NCBI GenBank assembly: GCA_029941485.1
Contig: JAPYOZ010000021.1
Span: 1 to 16,191 of the forward strand
Source: Gammaproteobacteria bacterium
Lineage (GTDB): Bacteria > Pseudomonadota > Gammaproteobacteria > PS1 > Pseudothioglobaceae
Direction: 5' to 3'
Length of the DNA: 16,191 nt
The notes beneath the pieces are model-generated. The model saw only the letters and a program-made list of their open reading frames with translations. It searched no databases and was not told the origin of the DNA. How positions within the stretch are numbered: the first letter of the stretch is position 1; each line of letters opens with the position of its first letter. This document shows, piece by piece, positions 1-9,133 of the stretch. The position numbers were made by a program, and so were the translations under genes.

Positions 1-257
1 GCTAATAATTCTGCTCTAAACTGTCCAGCTTGCGCATTGCGAGTTTCCATTGGTAGATTCAAGCGTTTAATGGCTCTACGGGTTTTGATACAAAATGGGC
101 AAGCGTAGAATTGATACAGTTTTAAAGACTCAACTTGCTGATTAACATCGGCCTGCTCTGCGTCGGTGCGTTTTAGTTTTTTTGGTGAAAAAATCCAATC
201 AATCAATACAATCAATCGACCCAAGCCCTCTCTCATTCCTTTGATCAAAATTTTCAT
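1..257 (-). CDS. Glutaredoxin-like thiol protein, 3' part cut by window edge
   Basis: The 85 visible codons begin with a basic N-terminus and a hydrophobic stretch (about residues 11-23) that could be a membrane anchor. A short charged linker follows, then the start of a thioredoxin/glutaredoxin fold with a CPFC active-site motif at residues 53-56, followed by basic residues and a helix. The form resembles the single-domain glutaredoxin/GST-N-terminal proteins of proteobacteria, so a thiol-disulfide or glutathione-linked role is likely, but no substrate can be named. The ATG overlaps the folD stop as ATGA, and a GAGAGG ribosome site sits about six bases upstream within the end of folD, which supports this start. 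A second in-frame ATG at codon 8 is a less likely alternative. The rest of the gene lies outside the window, so full length and possible extra domains are unknown. Confidence 0.75.
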   Translation of the reverse strand, partial: MKILIKGMREGLGRLIVLIDWIFSPKKLKRTDAEQADVNQQVESLKLYQFYACPFCIKTRRAIKRLNLPMETRNAQAGQFRAELL

Positions 258-1090
258 TTTTCCTCTCTTGCTTTATATGCTGTTAACGTGTTTTCTAATA
301 GAGTGGCGATGGTCATTGGCCCTACACCACCAGGCACAGGTGTGATCCATACGGCTTTATCTTGCGCTGAGTCAAAATCCACATCACCAGACAAACTACC
401 GTCATTTAAACGATTAATACCCACATCAATGACTGTTGCACCTTGTTTAATCCAATCGCCTTGGATCATTTTTGGTTTACCAATCGCTACCACAACAACA
501 TCGGCCTGTTTAATTTTATCGCTTAAATTCTGCGTTTTACTATTACAAATAGTTACCGTTGCACCTGCGTTTAAAAGCTCCATCGCCATTGGGCGACCGA
601 CAATATTTGACGCCCCAACGACCACGCAATCCTTACCAACCAAGTCAATGTCGGTTGTGGCCAACATGGTCATCACCCCTTTGGGCGTACATGGGCGTAA
701 AAACGCCTTATTTTGCATGAGTTTGCCAATATTCTCACTATGGAAGCCATCAACGTCTTTATTGGGACTAATCGCTTCAGTGACTTGATTTGCATCCAAA
801 TGACTGGGAAGCGGTAACTGCACCAAAATACCGTCAATCTTGTTGTCATTATTTAAACGCTCAACTTCAGATAACAATTCTGCTTGAGTAATATTGGCGG
901 GTTTGTTAATTTTTTCAGAATAAAAGCCAACTTCTTTGCAAGCATTGTCTTTATTACGAACGTACACAGTAGATGCAGGATCATCACCCACCAGAATTAC
1001 CGCCAAACCTGGTTTTCGATCAAGCTTAGTTACTTGCTTAGCAATATTTACTCTAAGTTGTTTTGCAATTTGTTTACCGTCAATAATCAT
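254..1090 (-). CDS. folD: Bifunctional methylenetetrahydrofolate dehydrogenase / methenyltetrahydrofolate cyclohydrolase
   Basis: FolD interconverts 5,10-methylene-, 5,10-methenyl- and 10-formyl-tetrahydrofolate in the cytoplasm with NADP, feeding purine and formyl-methionine synthesis. The 278-residue protein is of normal length. It shows the catalytic YVRNK motif (Tyr43, Lys47), the folate-site QLPLP motif, PCTPKG, the Rossmann nucleotide-binding segment GASNIVGRP, and the C-terminal [10 protein letters not shown] signature. It starts one base after the kdsB stop with no convincing Shine-Dalgarno, so translational coupling to kdsB is likely. It supplies the same one-carbon pool that MetF, encoded elsewhere in this window, draws on. 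Nothing looks damaged. Its position at the end of a lipid A/Kdo gene row is not an obvious functional match and probably reflects operon packing. Confidence 0.97.
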   Translation of the reverse strand: MIIDGKQIAKQLRVNIAKQVTKLDRKPGLAVILVGDDPASTVYVRNKDNACKEVGFYSEKINKPANITQAELLSEVERLNNDNKIDGILVQLPLPSHLDANQVTEAISPNKDVDGFHSENIGKLMQNKAFLRPCTPKGVMTMLATTDIDLVGKDCVVVGASNIVGRPMAMELLNAGATVTICNSKTQNLSDKIKQADVVVVAIGKPKMIQGDWIKQGATVIDVGINRLNDGSLSGDVDFDSAQDKAVWITPVPGGVGPMTIATLLENTLTAYKAREEK

Positions 1091-1091
1091 A

Positions 1092-1829
1092 TCAAGGTCT
1101 TAATGCCTCTCTAACTTTCTCTAAATCCTCAGCCGTATCAACACCGAAACCAGTTGCTTCACAAGCGAGCTCTACATGCACATCAAAGCCTTCATTCAAA
1201 ACTGTTAGTTGTTCTAATTTTTCAACTTGCTCATAACGAGAGCTGTCCATGGTTAAGTACTGTTTAATAAAGCCCGAACGATAAGCATAGATACCAATGT
1301 GCTTAAAACACAGCTCAATGTCAAAATCTGCTTTTTCTCTAAAAGCAGGAATAGATGCACGTGAAAAATACAAAGATTTACCAAATTTATCGAACACTAC
1401 CTTGACACAATTCGGATCGAGGTATTGATCATGATCAATAACTCTTTCACACAAAGTAGCCATTTGCATATTGCTACTAGCAAGGTTTTTTGCTACTTGC
1501 TTAATTACACTTGCACCCAGCATGGGCTCATCACCTTGAACATTAACAATAATCTCATCATCACTAATATTTAACAGCTCTAGCACCTCAGCAATACGAG
1601 AAGTGCCTGAAATATGATGGTTGCCAGTCATGCACGTAGTGGCACCAAATTCCTTAGCAACTTTTTCAATACGCTCATCATCAGTAGCAATAATCACGCG
1701 CGATGCTCCACTGTTAATGGCGTTCTCAAAAGTATGTTGAATGAGTGATTTGCCGTGAATGTCTTGAAGTAATTTTGCGTTCAAGCGAGATGACGCATAA
1801 CGTGCAGGAATAATAACGGAAAAGTCCAT
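1092..1829 (-). CDS. kdsB: 3-deoxy-manno-octulosonate (Kdo) cytidylyltransferase
   Basis: KdsB activates Kdo as CMP-Kdo for attachment to lipid A. The 245-residue protein matches the usual ~248. It has the N-terminal nucleotide-binding strand [11 protein letters not shown], the metal-binding NVQGDEP motif at about residues 96-102, and the C-terminal [12 protein letters not shown] signature. I chose the ATG whose first base is at 1829, sharing one base with the ycaR stop as TGATG, because it aligns with the start of E. coli KdsB. A GTG immediately upstream (1832) is an alternative giving one extra residue. In the normally conserved RLPGKPL segment this protein reads RLNAKLL (residues 15-21), keeping the lysine but losing the proline-glycine, and SGTER reads SGTSR. 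The rest is well conserved, so the assignment stands. The order lpxK-ycaR-kdsB is the classic gammaproteobacterial one. Confidence 0.94.
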   Translation of the reverse strand: MDFSVIIPARYASSRLNAKLLQDIHGKSLIQHTFENAINSGASRVIIATDDERIEKVAKEFGATTCMTGNHHISGTSRIAEVLELLNISDDEIIVNVQGDEPMLGASVIKQVAKNLASSNMQMATLCERVIDHDQYLDPNCVKVVFDKFGKSLYFSRASIPAFREKADFDIELCFKHIGIYAYRSGFIKQYLTMDSSRYEQVEKLEQLTVLNEGFDVHVELACEATGFGVDTAEDLEKVREALRP

Positions 1830-1996
1830 CACTTGGTTTTTAGCTTACGCGCCTCTTCTTCTAATAAAACTGGAATACCATCTTCAATAGGATAAGCCAA
1901 ACCGCTATCCTCACAAATTAGCTCATCGCCCACTTGTTTAAGTGGTGCCTTACTTTTAGGGCAAACTAATAATTTTAATAAGTCTTCATCAATCAT
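1829..1996 (-). CDS. ycaR: Trm112-like small protein (YcaR family)
   Basis: This 55-codon gene was read directly from the reverse complement. The product begins [19 protein letters not shown] and ends in the family pattern [17 protein letters not shown], which matches the Trm112/YcaR family (E. coli YcaR is 60 residues and sits between lpxK and kdsB). Eukaryotic Trm112 is a zinc-ribbon partner of methyltransferases; the bacterial role is not settled. Only two cysteines remain (residues 12 and 28), so it probably cannot hold zinc in the four-cysteine manner. The ATG overlaps the lpxK stop as ATGA and the TGA overlaps the kdsB ATG as TGATG. The three genes are therefore almost certainly one translationally coupled unit. 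Confidence 0.93.
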   Translation of the reverse strand: MIDEDLLKLLVCPKSKAPLKQVGDELICEDSGLAYPIEDGIPVLLEEEARKLKTK

Positions 1997-2940
1997 AATT
2001 CATTGGTTAATTGTTTTAAAAAATCATCACTTAAATCGGCTTCGACCTGTAAATACCACATCTGATCTGTTGCGAACTCTTTGCATTTTACACAATCCTT
2101 AGCAGTCATAAGAATAGGATGATTGTCTGAAAATTCCAAATCTTTTTGTGAGTAGTTGTAGTGATCAGCAAAAATATGTGGCAATACATTAACCCCAAGC
2201 TCAATCAGAGAGTCAAAAAATCGCTGTGGATGTCCAATGCCAGCAACACCATGAACAGTTTGGTCTTTAAAAAAATTCAATGGTTTCTCTTCTCCTGTGT
2301 CGACATTAACAAACGCCTTTGGCACTAGATTGGATGATATTTCACCCACATTCGAAGCGCCATTATTAATCACAAAATCCACATTTTTCAACCTAGATAC
2401 TGGCTCCCTTAAAGGCCCAGCAGGTAAAAACAAACCATTGCCAAATCGACGCTTTCCATCAACCACAGAAATTTCTATATTTCTACCCATGGCATAGTGT
2501 TGCAAACCATCATCGCTAATCACCAAATCAATTTTATGACTATTAATTAAATCCTTAACGGCTTGAACTCGGTCTTTGTTTACCATTACCGCTACTTGAG
2601 TTTGAGTAGCAATCAATAGCGGCTCATCTCCTGATTCACTGGCTTTAATATTTTGATCAACCAGCAAACTACCTTGCTGATGTGAGCCACCATAACCACG
2701 AGACACAACACCAACTTGCTTGCCTTGTTGTTTAAAGTAATTTACTAGCGCAATCACAATGGGTGTTTTCCCGCTACCTCCCACAGTAATATTACCCACT
2801 ACAATCACAGGTACATCAAAATGATGCGTTGTGAATAACCCTATTTGATAAAAGAATTTTCTAAAGGTTGATAAAAGATAAAAAACACCTGAAATTGGTA
2901 GCAATAAATAATTAACAAGTCCTCGGGTGTTTAAATCCAT
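1993..2940 (-). CDS. lpxK: Tetraacyldisaccharide 4'-kinase
   Basis: LpxK phosphorylates the 4' position of the lipid A tetraacyldisaccharide at the inner face of the cytoplasmic membrane. The 315-residue protein is close to the family norm (~328). The N-terminal 40 residues are hydrophobic and amphipathic and fit the membrane-anchoring helix. The P-loop VGGSGKTP is at residues 53-60, preceded by the family's VPVIVVGNI strand, and the DDGLQH motif is at 143-148, followed by [10 protein letters not shown]. It stands 27 bases after psiE with only a weak purine-rich ribosome site, and its stop overlaps ycaR. No msbA (its usual upstream neighbour) is present here; the upstream gene is psiE instead. 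Confidence 0.96.
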   Translation of the reverse strand: MDLNTRGLVNYLLLPISGVFYLLSTFRKFFYQIGLFTTHHFDVPVIVVGNITVGGSGKTPIVIALVNYFKQQGKQVGVVSRGYGGSHQQGSLLVDQNIKASESGDEPLLIATQTQVAVMVNKDRVQAVKDLINSHKIDLVISDDGLQHYAMGRNIEISVVDGKRRFGNGLFLPAGPLREPVSRLKNVDFVINNGASNVGEISSNLVPKAFVNVDTGEEKPLNFFKDQTVHGVAGIGHPQRFFDSLIELGVNVLPHIFADHYNYSQKDLEFSDNHPILMTAKDCVKCKEFATDQMWYLQVEADLSDDFLKQLTNEL

Positions 2941-2967
2941 TATCTAAAACTTTCTTTCCAAAAAACC

Positions 2968-3399
2968 TTATTCAACGCATTCGTCCTTAGTATTGTACCT
3001 ATCTTCAGAAAATCTTAACAACGCGGCAGAAGCCGTTAGCACAAGAATGGATACCACCAGAATCAATAAATTAAACTTATCATTAGTCACGAGTGACTTC
3101 ATATCAATCACCATGAAACGTGTGATAGCAGTAATGGCAATAAATATCAAAAAGATCACTGGCAAGCGATGAGTTTTAAAATAAATACCCACCATGGCGC
3201 CAAGCTCTAAATAAATAAATAACAATAGAATATCCTTGAGCGATGCAAAACCAGAATCGTGTTGCATAATTATTAAATACTCATTGACTGCTGACCATAC
3301 AATCGTACCGCCAACAACGAACAGACCTACCACATGAAAAACCTCAATTAATAAATCACCTAATTGATCGATTCTCTTTTTAATTGTCACATTTGACAT
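2968..3399 (-). CDS. psiE: PsiE-family membrane protein
   Basis: A 143-residue integral membrane protein with four predicted helices at about residues 17-38, 55-74, 79-97 and 108-129. The pattern of a short charged N-terminus, the LLFIYLELGAMVGIYFKTHRLPV segment between helices 2 and 3, and the TRFMVID stretch after helix 3 is characteristic of the PsiE (phosphate-starvation-inducible E) family. Its biochemical function is unknown. The start is secure: the sequence AGGGGAG lies eight bases upstream of the ATG. It is the first gene of the leftward row and is divergent from lolC across a 58-base gap, so the promoter for this row probably lies in 3400-3457. I could not recognise a Pho box there, so phosphate control is not supported by the sequence. 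Confidence 0.8.
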   Translation of the reverse strand: MSNVTIKKRIDQLGDLLIEVFHVVGLFVVGGTIVWSAVNEYLIIMQHDSGFASLKDILLLFIYLELGAMVGIYFKTHRLPVIFLIFIAITAITRFMVIDMKSLVTNDKFNLLILVVSILVLTASAALLRFSEDRYNTKDECVE

Positions 3400-3457
3400 A
3401 TTTACTTCTCCCCTTCTTTTACCTTTAAAGTGCTAATTATGACAAAATATCAGCACC

Positions 3458-4693
3458 ATGAGTGTTGAATTTAATATTTCTAACCAATATTTACGTTCTA
3501 ATCGTAAAAAAGGCTTTGTTTCTTTCATTTCTGGCGTTTCAATGGTAGGGCTTATTTTGGGTGTGATGACGCTTATCACCGTATTATCGGTAATGAATGG
3601 TTTTCATAAAGAACTTAGAGACAGAGTACTGAGTGCTATTTCACATTCGACCATTACTGAATACGGAGGTACACTGGAATATTGGCAAGAAATACGAAAT
3701 AAAATTAACCAACATCCTCAAGTACTTGATTCATCCCCTTACATTAAACGCTACGGTTTGTTAAGTGCTAATGGTAGGGCTCAAGGCATCAGTATCAGGG
3801 GTGTGATTCCTGAATTAGAAAAAAACACATCCATCCTGTTGGATAAAATCAAAACTGGATCTGTAAACCTTTCAGGGTCTAATATGCTTATTGGTTCTGG
3901 CTTGGCATTGCAATTGGGTATCACTATAGGTGATAAAGTTACCTTATTAACTCCTGAAATATCTTCCAGTATTATCGGCATTCAACCACGATTTAAACGC
4001 TTTAATGTGAGTGGTGTCTTTGACGCTGGTATTAATGAATACGACAATAATTTTGCTTTTGTTCATCTTAATCAAGCGCAAAAACTCTATTCCATGAAAG
4101 GTCTAGTATCTGGCATCCGTCTCAAGGTTAACGACCTGTTCCAAGCTAAAAAAATTACCAATGAAGTGATCAACAATCTTGACAAGACTCGCTATTATGG
4201 AGTTGATTGGACTAAGAAAAAAGCTAATTTTATCAAAGCACTTAATTTAGAAAAACAAATGATCGGCATCATACTGTCACTCATTATTGCTGTAGCAGCC
4301 TTTAATATTGTTTCTATGATGGTAATGGTAGTCACTGACAAAAAAGCAGACATTGCTATTTTAAGAACCATTGGCATGACGCCCAAACGTATCGTTAAAG
4401 TGTTTTTCTACCAAGGACTTACCATTGGCATAGTTGGTATCGTGATCGGAGTAATATTAGGTATCGTACTTTCACTTAACATTGAATCCGTCGTCAGTGG
4501 AGTTGAATCTATTTTAGGGTTCCAATTTTTTCCTAAAGATGTGTTCTACATTAATCGTTTCCCTTCTGAAATACATTTGACTGACGTTATTAAAGTAATT
4601 ACAGGTGCGTTTGTTTTAGTTATTATTGCCTCAATCTACCCTGCCAAACGCGCAGGAAAAGTTGAGATTGCTAAGGTACTTAATCATGAGTAA
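3458..4693 (+). CDS. lolC: Lipoprotein-releasing ABC transporter permease, LolC/LolE family
   Basis: This is the inner-membrane permease that extracts outer-membrane lipoproteins for hand-over to LolA. The 411-residue protein has one N-terminal helix (about 22-47), a long periplasmic domain (about 50-265), and three C-terminal helices (about 268-292, 318-342, 377-395), the MacB/FtsX-like topology of LolC and LolE. The cytoplasmic motif DKKADIAILRTIGMTPK after helix 2 is the coupling segment that meets LolD. The gene overlaps lolD by eight bases. No second permease gene follows, so the partner is either elsewhere or the protein works as a homodimer; the sequence alone does not decide LolC against LolE. 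There is no clear Shine-Dalgarno. A possible extended -10 (TGCTAATTA, 3431-3439) would give a leader of only about a dozen bases. Confidence 0.93.
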   Translation: MSVEFNISNQYLRSNRKKGFVSFISGVSMVGLILGVMTLITVLSVMNGFHKELRDRVLSAISHSTITEYGGTLEYWQEIRNKINQHPQVLDSSPYIKRYGLLSANGRAQGISIRGVIPELEKNTSILLDKIKTGSVNLSGSNMLIGSGLALQLGITIGDKVTLLTPEISSSIIGIQPRFKRFNVSGVFDAGINEYDNNFAFVHLNQAQKLYSMKGLVSGIRLKVNDLFQAKKITNEVINNLDKTRYYGVDWTKKKANFIKALNLEKQMIGIILSLIIAVAAFNIVSMMVMVVTDKKADIAILRTIGMTPKRIVKVFFYQGLTIGIVGIVIGVILGIVLSLNIESVVSGVESILGFQFFPKDVFYINRFPSEIHLTDVIKVITGAFVLVIIASIYPAKRAGKVEIAKVLNHE

Positions 4694-5363
4694 TATCATT
4701 GAATGCAACAATCTTAGTTATAGCTACAGTAATGGAAAACAAGAAATGCCAGTTCTACAAAATCTTAACTTAAGTGTAGATCAGGGTGAGTCCGTTGCTA
4801 TTTTAGGACAATCAGGCTGTGGAAAGTCAACTCTACTTAATTTACTAGGTGGTATGGACGAACCCAGCAGTGGCACTGTATTGATTAACAATACAAATTT
4901 AGCCGAACTGAGCGAAGAAAAAACAACTCAACTCCGTGCCCAACATTTGGGCTTTGTTTATCAATTTCACCACTTATTAAAAGACTTTAGTGCGCTCGAC
5001 AATGTGGCCATGCCTCTATTAATTCAAGGTGAAAATAAACAAACCTCTAAAGAAAAATCCAAGCAATTACTTGAAAGTGTTGGGCTTAAAAATAGAATCG
5101 AACATCTTCCTGCAGAACTATCAGGAGGTGAGCGCCAACGTGTTGCTATTGCACGTGCTTTAATTACCAATCCTAGTTGTTTATTGGCTGATGAGCCCAG
5201 TGGCAATTTAGACGCTAAAAATGCATTGGATATTTTAGAATTAATTACTGATCTTAACCAAACTCAACACTCATCACTGGTAATTGTAACTCACGATGAA
5301 AAAATTGCATCAAAGATGCAACGTGTACTTATTTTAGAAAATGGACAACTTAAACAATCTTAG
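4686..5363 (+). CDS. lolD: Lipoprotein-releasing system ATP-binding protein
   Basis: LolD is the ATPase that powers lipoprotein release with the LolC/E permease. The 225-residue protein shows Walker [10 protein letters not shown] (41-49), the Q-loop region with the LolD-type segment [11 protein letters not shown] (91-101), the ABC signature LSGGERQ (145-151), Walker B LLADEP with Glu170, the D-loop NLDAKNA and the switch His203. An open frame extends 20 codons further upstream, but those codons read through the end of lolC in another frame and do not match the family. The ATG at 4686, eight bases before the end of lolC, aligns with known LolD starts. Its last 14 bases overlap the 3' end of panD on the other strand. 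Confidence 0.96.
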   Translation: MSNIIECNNLSYSYSNGKQEMPVLQNLNLSVDQGESVAILGQSGCGKSTLLNLLGGMDEPSSGTVLINNTNLAELSEEKTTQLRAQHLGFVYQFHHLLKDFSALDNVAMPLLIQGENKQTSKEKSKQLLESVGLKNRIEHLPAELSGGERQRVAIARALITNPSCLLADEPSGNLDAKNALDILELITDLNQTQHSSLVIVTHDEKIASKMQRVLILENGQLKQS

Positions 5364-5718
5364 AATTGGTTCTTACTAAGGCATTGCTTTTATCCACGTA
5401 GCACAGCTTTGGCGTGTAATCTTTAAGTTCTTTTTCATCGTAACTGGCATAAGTAGCAATAATCAATAAATCCCCTACACTGGCCTTATGTGCAGCAGCG
5501 CCGTTAACCGAAATCACGCCAGAATTGTCTTTGCCACGAATGGCGTAAGTGGTAAAACGATTGCCATTATTAATATTGTAAATTTGGATTTGTTCAAAAG
5601 AACCAATACCAGCTGCATCTAAGAGTACACCATCAATTTCACACGAACCCTCGTAATCCACTTCACTGGCTGTGGCAGTAACCCGATGTAGTTTTGCTTT
5701 TAGAAATATTCTTTGCAT
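5350..5718 (-). CDS. panD: Aspartate 1-decarboxylase proenzyme
   Basis: PanD makes beta-alanine from aspartate for pantothenate and coenzyme A synthesis. The 122-residue proenzyme carries the self-cleavage site YEGS with Gly24-Ser25, where the serine becomes the N-terminal pyruvoyl group. It also has the family segments KLHRV (Lys9, His11), TTYAI and [14 protein letters not shown]. Length and spacing are normal. No panB or panC is nearby, so it stands alone. Its 3' end overlaps lolD by 14 bases tail to tail, leaving no room for a dedicated terminator between the two. Upstream, a TAAAAT hexamer (minus strand, 5728-5733) about 10 bases before the ATG is too close to be a comfortable -10, and no Shine-Dalgarno is obvious. 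The nested palindrome at 5783-5864 lies upstream. Confidence 0.96.
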   Translation of the reverse strand: MQRIFLKAKLHRVTATASEVDYEGSCEIDGVLLDAAGIGSFEQIQIYNINNGNRFTTYAIRGKDNSGVISVNGAAAHKASVGDLLIIATYASYDEKELKDYTPKLCYVDKSNALVRTNSKIV

Positions 5719-5782
5719 GATGCGTCTATTTTAAAGTAAATCAAGTTAGGGATTTTATAAGTATTTTTCGAGTATTTTTATT

Positions 5783-5864
5783 TTCTACAAGGCAAATATT
5801 AAAAATACAAAGGCGCGTAGTAAAGCTACGTAACTGAGTATTTTTAATATTTAACGCCGTAGAA
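5783..5864. repeat. Nested palindromic element between panD and oadB
   Basis: Perfect 15-base arms (5794-5808 and 5838-5852, AAATATTAAAAATAC and its complement) enclose a second palindrome, CGTAG-TAAAG-CTACG (5816-5830). Outside the main arms a further six-base pair, TTCTAC/GTAGAA (5783-5788 and 5859-5864), extends the symmetry with a mismatched stretch between. The sequence GAGTATTTTTA of the right arm also recurs in direct orientation at 5770-5780. The whole could fold as an extended cruciform or stem on either strand. It follows the oadB stop by about 20 bases and precedes panD. It is not a classical intrinsic terminator, as the stem is AT-rich and no clean U-run follows. A dispersed intergenic repeat is the most likely identity, but other copies cannot be seen in this window. 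Confidence 0.7.
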
Positions 5865-5885
5865 GATGAAAGGACGAAGTAAAAA

Positions 5886-7016
5886 TTATCCTAAAAATTG
5901 GATCATGATGCCGGCGGCAATTGCCGATCCTATCACACCAGCAACGTTTGGCCCCATCGCATGCATAAGTAAGAAGTTGTGTGGATTAGACTCTAAACCC
6001 ACCTTGTTAGACACACGCGCTGCCATCGGCACAGCAGATACACCAGCAGAACCAATCAAAGGATTAATTTTTTGCTTGCTAAATACATTCATCAACTTTG
6101 CCATCAGTAACCCACAAGCCGTGCCAATGGCAAAAGCAACCATGCCCAGTAATAAAATTCCTAAAGTGTCAAGCTGTAAAAACGTATCAGCCATCAATTT
6201 TGAACCAACGGCTAAACCTAAAAATATGGTTACAATATTGATAAGTGCATTTTGAGTAGTGTCGCTCAATCGATCAACCACACCAGATTCTTTCATTAAA
6301 TTACCAAAAGCAAACATACCTAATAATGGTGCTGCATCAGGTAACAATAATGCCACCAACATCAATAACATAACCGGAAAAACAATCTTCTCAACTTTTG
6401 AAACCTCTCTAAGCTGCACCATTTCTATTTTTCGCTCTTTCTCAGTAGTCAACGCTCTCATAATAGGCGGTTGAATTAAAGGCACTAACGCCATGTAAGA
6501 ATACGATGCAACGGCAATTGCACCAAGCAAATCAGGTGCTAACTTTGAAGCCACGTAAATACTCGTTGGGCCATCAGCACCGCCAATAATACCAATCGCC
6601 GCCGCGTCCGTTAAGCTAAAGTCAAATATCCCAATGGCCGTTAGTCCAATAGCGCCAAGTAGCGTAGCAAAAATACCAAACTGTGCTGCAGCGCCGAGTA
6701 GCAAGGTTTTAGGATTAGCCAGCAATGGGCCAAAATCAGTGAGTGCACCCACGCCCATAAAAATAATCAATGGAAATGCACCTGATTCAATACCCACCAC
6801 GTAAAACACATGCAAGATACCATTACCCTCTGCAATGCCTGCACCCGGAATGTTTGCCAAAATCGCACCAAAACCAATCGGTAATAACAATAATGGTTCA
6901 AATTTTTTAATAATGGCTAAATACAAAAGTAGCATACCCACTAATAACATCAGGCCTTGTCCCCAAGTCATTTGGTACAAACCGGTGTTAATCCAAAGTG
7001 TATTTAATTGTTCCAT
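5886..7016 (-). CDS. oadB: Na+-transporting oxaloacetate decarboxylase, beta subunit
   Basis: OadB is the membrane subunit that decarboxylates carboxybiotin and pumps sodium out. The 376-residue protein is nearly all hydrophobic and has the family signature [10 protein letters not shown] at 145-154. Asp148 should correspond to the essential sodium-binding aspartate of Klebsiella OadB. A second conserved segment, [12 protein letters not shown] (173-184), follows, and a third near the C-terminus ([28 protein letters not shown]). The related subunits of methylmalonyl-CoA and glutaconyl-CoA decarboxylases share these features; the neighbouring oadA makes oxaloacetate the best call. It starts eight bases after oadA with no clear ribosome site, so coupling to oadA is likely. 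Confidence 0.93.
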   Translation of the reverse strand: MEQLNTLWINTGLYQMTWGQGLMLLVGMLLLYLAIIKKFEPLLLLPIGFGAILANIPGAGIAEGNGILHVFYVVGIESGAFPLIIFMGVGALTDFGPLLANPKTLLLGAAAQFGIFATLLGAIGLTAIGIFDFSLTDAAAIGIIGGADGPTSIYVASKLAPDLLGAIAVASYSYMALVPLIQPPIMRALTTEKERKIEMVQLREVSKVEKIVFPVMLLMLVALLLPDAAPLLGMFAFGNLMKESGVVDRLSDTTQNALINIVTIFLGLAVGSKLMADTFLQLDTLGILLLGMVAFAIGTACGLLMAKLMNVFSKQKINPLIGSAGVSAVPMAARVSNKVGLESNPHNFLLMHAMGPNVAGVIGSAIAAGIMIQFLG

Positions 7017-7024
7017 GTTCAGTA

Positions 7025-8860
7025 TTATGCAAGGGTTAGTAAAGTCTGCCCTACTGTAACCGTATCGCCTTCTTTAACACTAATATCAACCACTACACCA
7101 CTTTTAACGGCTCTAATCTCAGTTTCCATCTTCATCGCTTCTAAAATAACCAGTACGTCGCCTTCAGCAACTTTTTGATGCGTCTCGACCATAACCTTCC
7201 AAATATTGCCAGATAACGGTGCACCAACCGACTCACCCTCAACCGGTGTTGATTCATCAGGCACAATTTCTTTTTCAGTCGATACTGTAACTTGCGTGGT
7301 GTCGTCAGAAGACGCTTTCATTGAAGTTATGTTTCCACCAGCAGAAACTTGAACGGCATACGAGGCACCTTTAAACGAAACCGTATAAGTCCCTTCTTCA
7401 CTATCAGGCTTGGCACAAGTATCGGCTAATTGTGGTGCTGGTTCAAAGAAATCTGGGTTACCTCTATTTTCTAAAAATGAAATTCCCACTTGTGGAAACA
7501 ATGCATAAGTCAATAGATCGTCAATCTTATTCTTAGCCAAAGTAATATTTTTTTCAGCCACAATGATGTCAAATTCTTGTTCAAGAATGTGCATTTCCGG
7601 TGCAATGTTATCAGCCGGCCTACAAGTAATTGGGTGTGAACCTTCCAATACTTTGGCCTGTAATGCCTTATCGACTGGTGCTGGTGTTGCACCGTATTCA
7701 CCTTTTAAAATACCTGCGGATTCTTTAGTAATGGTTTTATAGCGCTCTCCAGTAAGCACATTCAGCACCGATTGTGTGCCAACAATTTGTGAAGTTGGTG
7801 TTACTAATGGGATGTAACCTAAGTCTTTACGTACACGTGGGATTTCTTCCAACACTTCATCCATCTTATCCGCTGCATTTTGCTCACGTAATTGATTTTC
7901 CATGTTGGTCAACATCCCACCTGGCACTTGAGACAATAAGATTCTAGAATCCACACCTTTTAATGAACCTTCAAACTGGGTGTATTTACAACGTATCGGT
8001 CTAAAGTAAGTATCAATCTCTTCAAGCTTCCTTAAGTCTAAACCCGTCTTCCGATCACCGTGCTCTAAAATAGAAACCACAGAGTTAGTCGCTGAATGAC
8101 CGTAAGTCATGCTCATAGAGCCAATCGCCGTATCCACCCGATCGACACCCGCCTCAACTGCTTTAATAATACATGCCGTTGAAAGTCCTGTGGTTGCATG
8201 AGCGTGCAATTGAATCGGGATATCAATGGTTTCTTTTAATTGCTTAATTAAATCATAAGCCACGTAAGGTTGTAACAAACCAGCCATGTCTTTAATACAA
8301 AGCGAATGCGCACCCATGTCTTCAATCTCTTTAGCCATGTCAATCCACATCTCAGTCGTGTGTACCGGGCTCACTGTGTAAGAAATTGTACCTTGGGCAT
8401 GCTGACCTAATTTAATGGTTTGATCGGTCGCCGTCTTAAGATTGCGTATATCATTCATCGCATCAAAGATACGAAAAACACTCACGCCATTTTCAACACA
8501 TTGATCAACAAACTTTCGCACCACGTCATCACTGTAATGACGATAACCCAATAAATTTTGCCCTCTAAGTAGCATTTGCTGAGGCGTTTTGGGCATGACT
8601 TTTTTAATCTCTCGGATTCTATCCCAAGGATCCTCGCCAAGATAACGAATACACGAATCAAAAGTAGCTCCACCCCAAGATTCCATCGACCAATACCCGA
8701 TTTTATCTAACTTATCGGCAATCGGTAACATGTCATCAATGCGCATACGAGTTGCAAATAATGACTGGTGCGCATCTCTAAAAACCAACTCGGTAATTTC
8801 AACTTTCTTACCCTTAGCGTTGTTGGATTTGGTGGTAATATTTCTTAAGAACTTTAACAT
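7025..8860 (-). CDS. oadA: Oxaloacetate decarboxylase alpha subunit (carboxyltransferase plus biotin carrier)
   Basis: This soluble subunit transfers the carboxyl group of oxaloacetate to biotin. The 611-residue protein has an N-terminal carboxyltransferase TIM barrel with FRDAHQS (Asp29), the conserved lysine in CIKDMAG (Lys190), and the zinc ligands of the HAHATTG motif (His219, His221). A conserved PYC/OADA domain follows, then a short acidic/threonine-rich linker (about 520-545). The C-terminal biotinyl domain has biotinylation site EAMKM, with Lys577. A strong ribosome site (AGAGGGGCG) lies within the 3' end of the upstream gene. The same fold occurs in pyruvate carboxylase subunit B, but the flanking OadG- and OadB-type membrane subunits favour the sodium-pumping decarboxylase. 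No biotin-protein ligase is in the window. Confidence 0.94.
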   Translation of the reverse strand: MLKFLRNITTKSNNAKGKKVEITELVFRDAHQSLFATRMRIDDMLPIADKLDKIGYWSMESWGGATFDSCIRYLGEDPWDRIREIKKVMPKTPQQMLLRGQNLLGYRHYSDDVVRKFVDQCVENGVSVFRIFDAMNDIRNLKTATDQTIKLGQHAQGTISYTVSPVHTTEMWIDMAKEIEDMGAHSLCIKDMAGLLQPYVAYDLIKQLKETIDIPIQLHAHATTGLSTACIIKAVEAGVDRVDTAIGSMSMTYGHSATNSVVSILEHGDRKTGLDLRKLEEIDTYFRPIRCKYTQFEGSLKGVDSRILLSQVPGGMLTNMENQLREQNAADKMDEVLEEIPRVRKDLGYIPLVTPTSQIVGTQSVLNVLTGERYKTITKESAGILKGEYGATPAPVDKALQAKVLEGSHPITCRPADNIAPEMHILEQEFDIIVAEKNITLAKNKIDDLLTYALFPQVGISFLENRGNPDFFEPAPQLADTCAKPDSEEGTYTVSFKGASYAVQVSAGGNITSMKASSDDTTQVTVSTEKEIVPDESTPVEGESVGAPLSGNIWKVMVETHQKVAEGDVLVILEAMKMETEIRAVKSGVVVDISVKEGDTVTVGQTLLTLA

Positions 8861-8865
8861 TTTGT

Positions 8866-9111
8866 TTACGCCCCTCTGTGCAACTTAATGGCCTGCTCAA
8901 TCACAAATTTAGTCTCTTCGTCTAACTCGTCTTTTAAGCTTAAATTGTCGTCATGATGAGTATCATCATCCTGCACTTGTTTGCTCATTTTTTGAATAAT
9001 GATGGACATCAACTTAGTGATAAACACCAACAAAGTCAAAAACAAAAACACAAAACCCATGCCAAACATGGTTAGGTTGATTGCTTCTGCTATAAGATCA
9101 GGTTGTTCCAT
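8866..9111 (-). CDS. oadG: Oxaloacetate decarboxylase gamma chain
   Basis: An 81-residue protein with one N-terminal membrane helix (about residues 14-38) and a highly acidic, histidine-containing cytoplasmic tail (DDDTHHDD at 48-55), the architecture of OadG, which holds the alpha and beta subunits together and can bind zinc through its tail. The C-terminus (about 60-81) is a charged helix, as expected for contact with OadA. Sequence conservation in this family is poor, so the call rests mainly on topology and on the order G-A-B. It starts only 22 bases after the tRNA-Leu 3' end with no Shine-Dalgarno and no room for a separate promoter outside the tRNA and infA. Confidence 0.85.
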   Translation of the reverse strand: MEQPDLIAEAINLTMFGMGFVFLFLTLLVFITKLMSIIIQKMSKQVQDDDTHHDDNLSLKDELDEETKFVIEQAIKLHRGA

Positions 9112-9133
9112 ATTTATTCATTTTATGCTAATT

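Noticed and set aside
288..788. 166-codon open frame on the plus strand
   Set aside because: It lies entirely antisense to folD, which carries all expected motifs; the frame shows no domain and no ribosome site.
4626..4685. Upstream extension of lolD by 20 codons
   Set aside because: These codons read through the lolC coding end in another frame and do not match LolD; the ATG at 4686 aligns with the family.
5783..5864. Intrinsic terminator for oadB
   Set aside because: The stem is AT-rich, has a nested core and is not followed by a clean U-run on the minus strand.
5783..5864. Full insertion sequence or MITE
   Set aside because: No transposase and no clear target-site duplication is visible; only the palindromic structure can be supported.
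5866..6255. 129-codon open frame on the plus strand starting in the palindromic element
   Set aside because: It is antisense to conserved oadB, with composition that mirrors the membrane helices of that gene.
7025..8860. Call as pyruvate carboxylase subunit B
   Set aside because: The domain content is shared, but adjacent membrane subunits of the OadB and OadG type favour the sodium-pumping decarboxylase.
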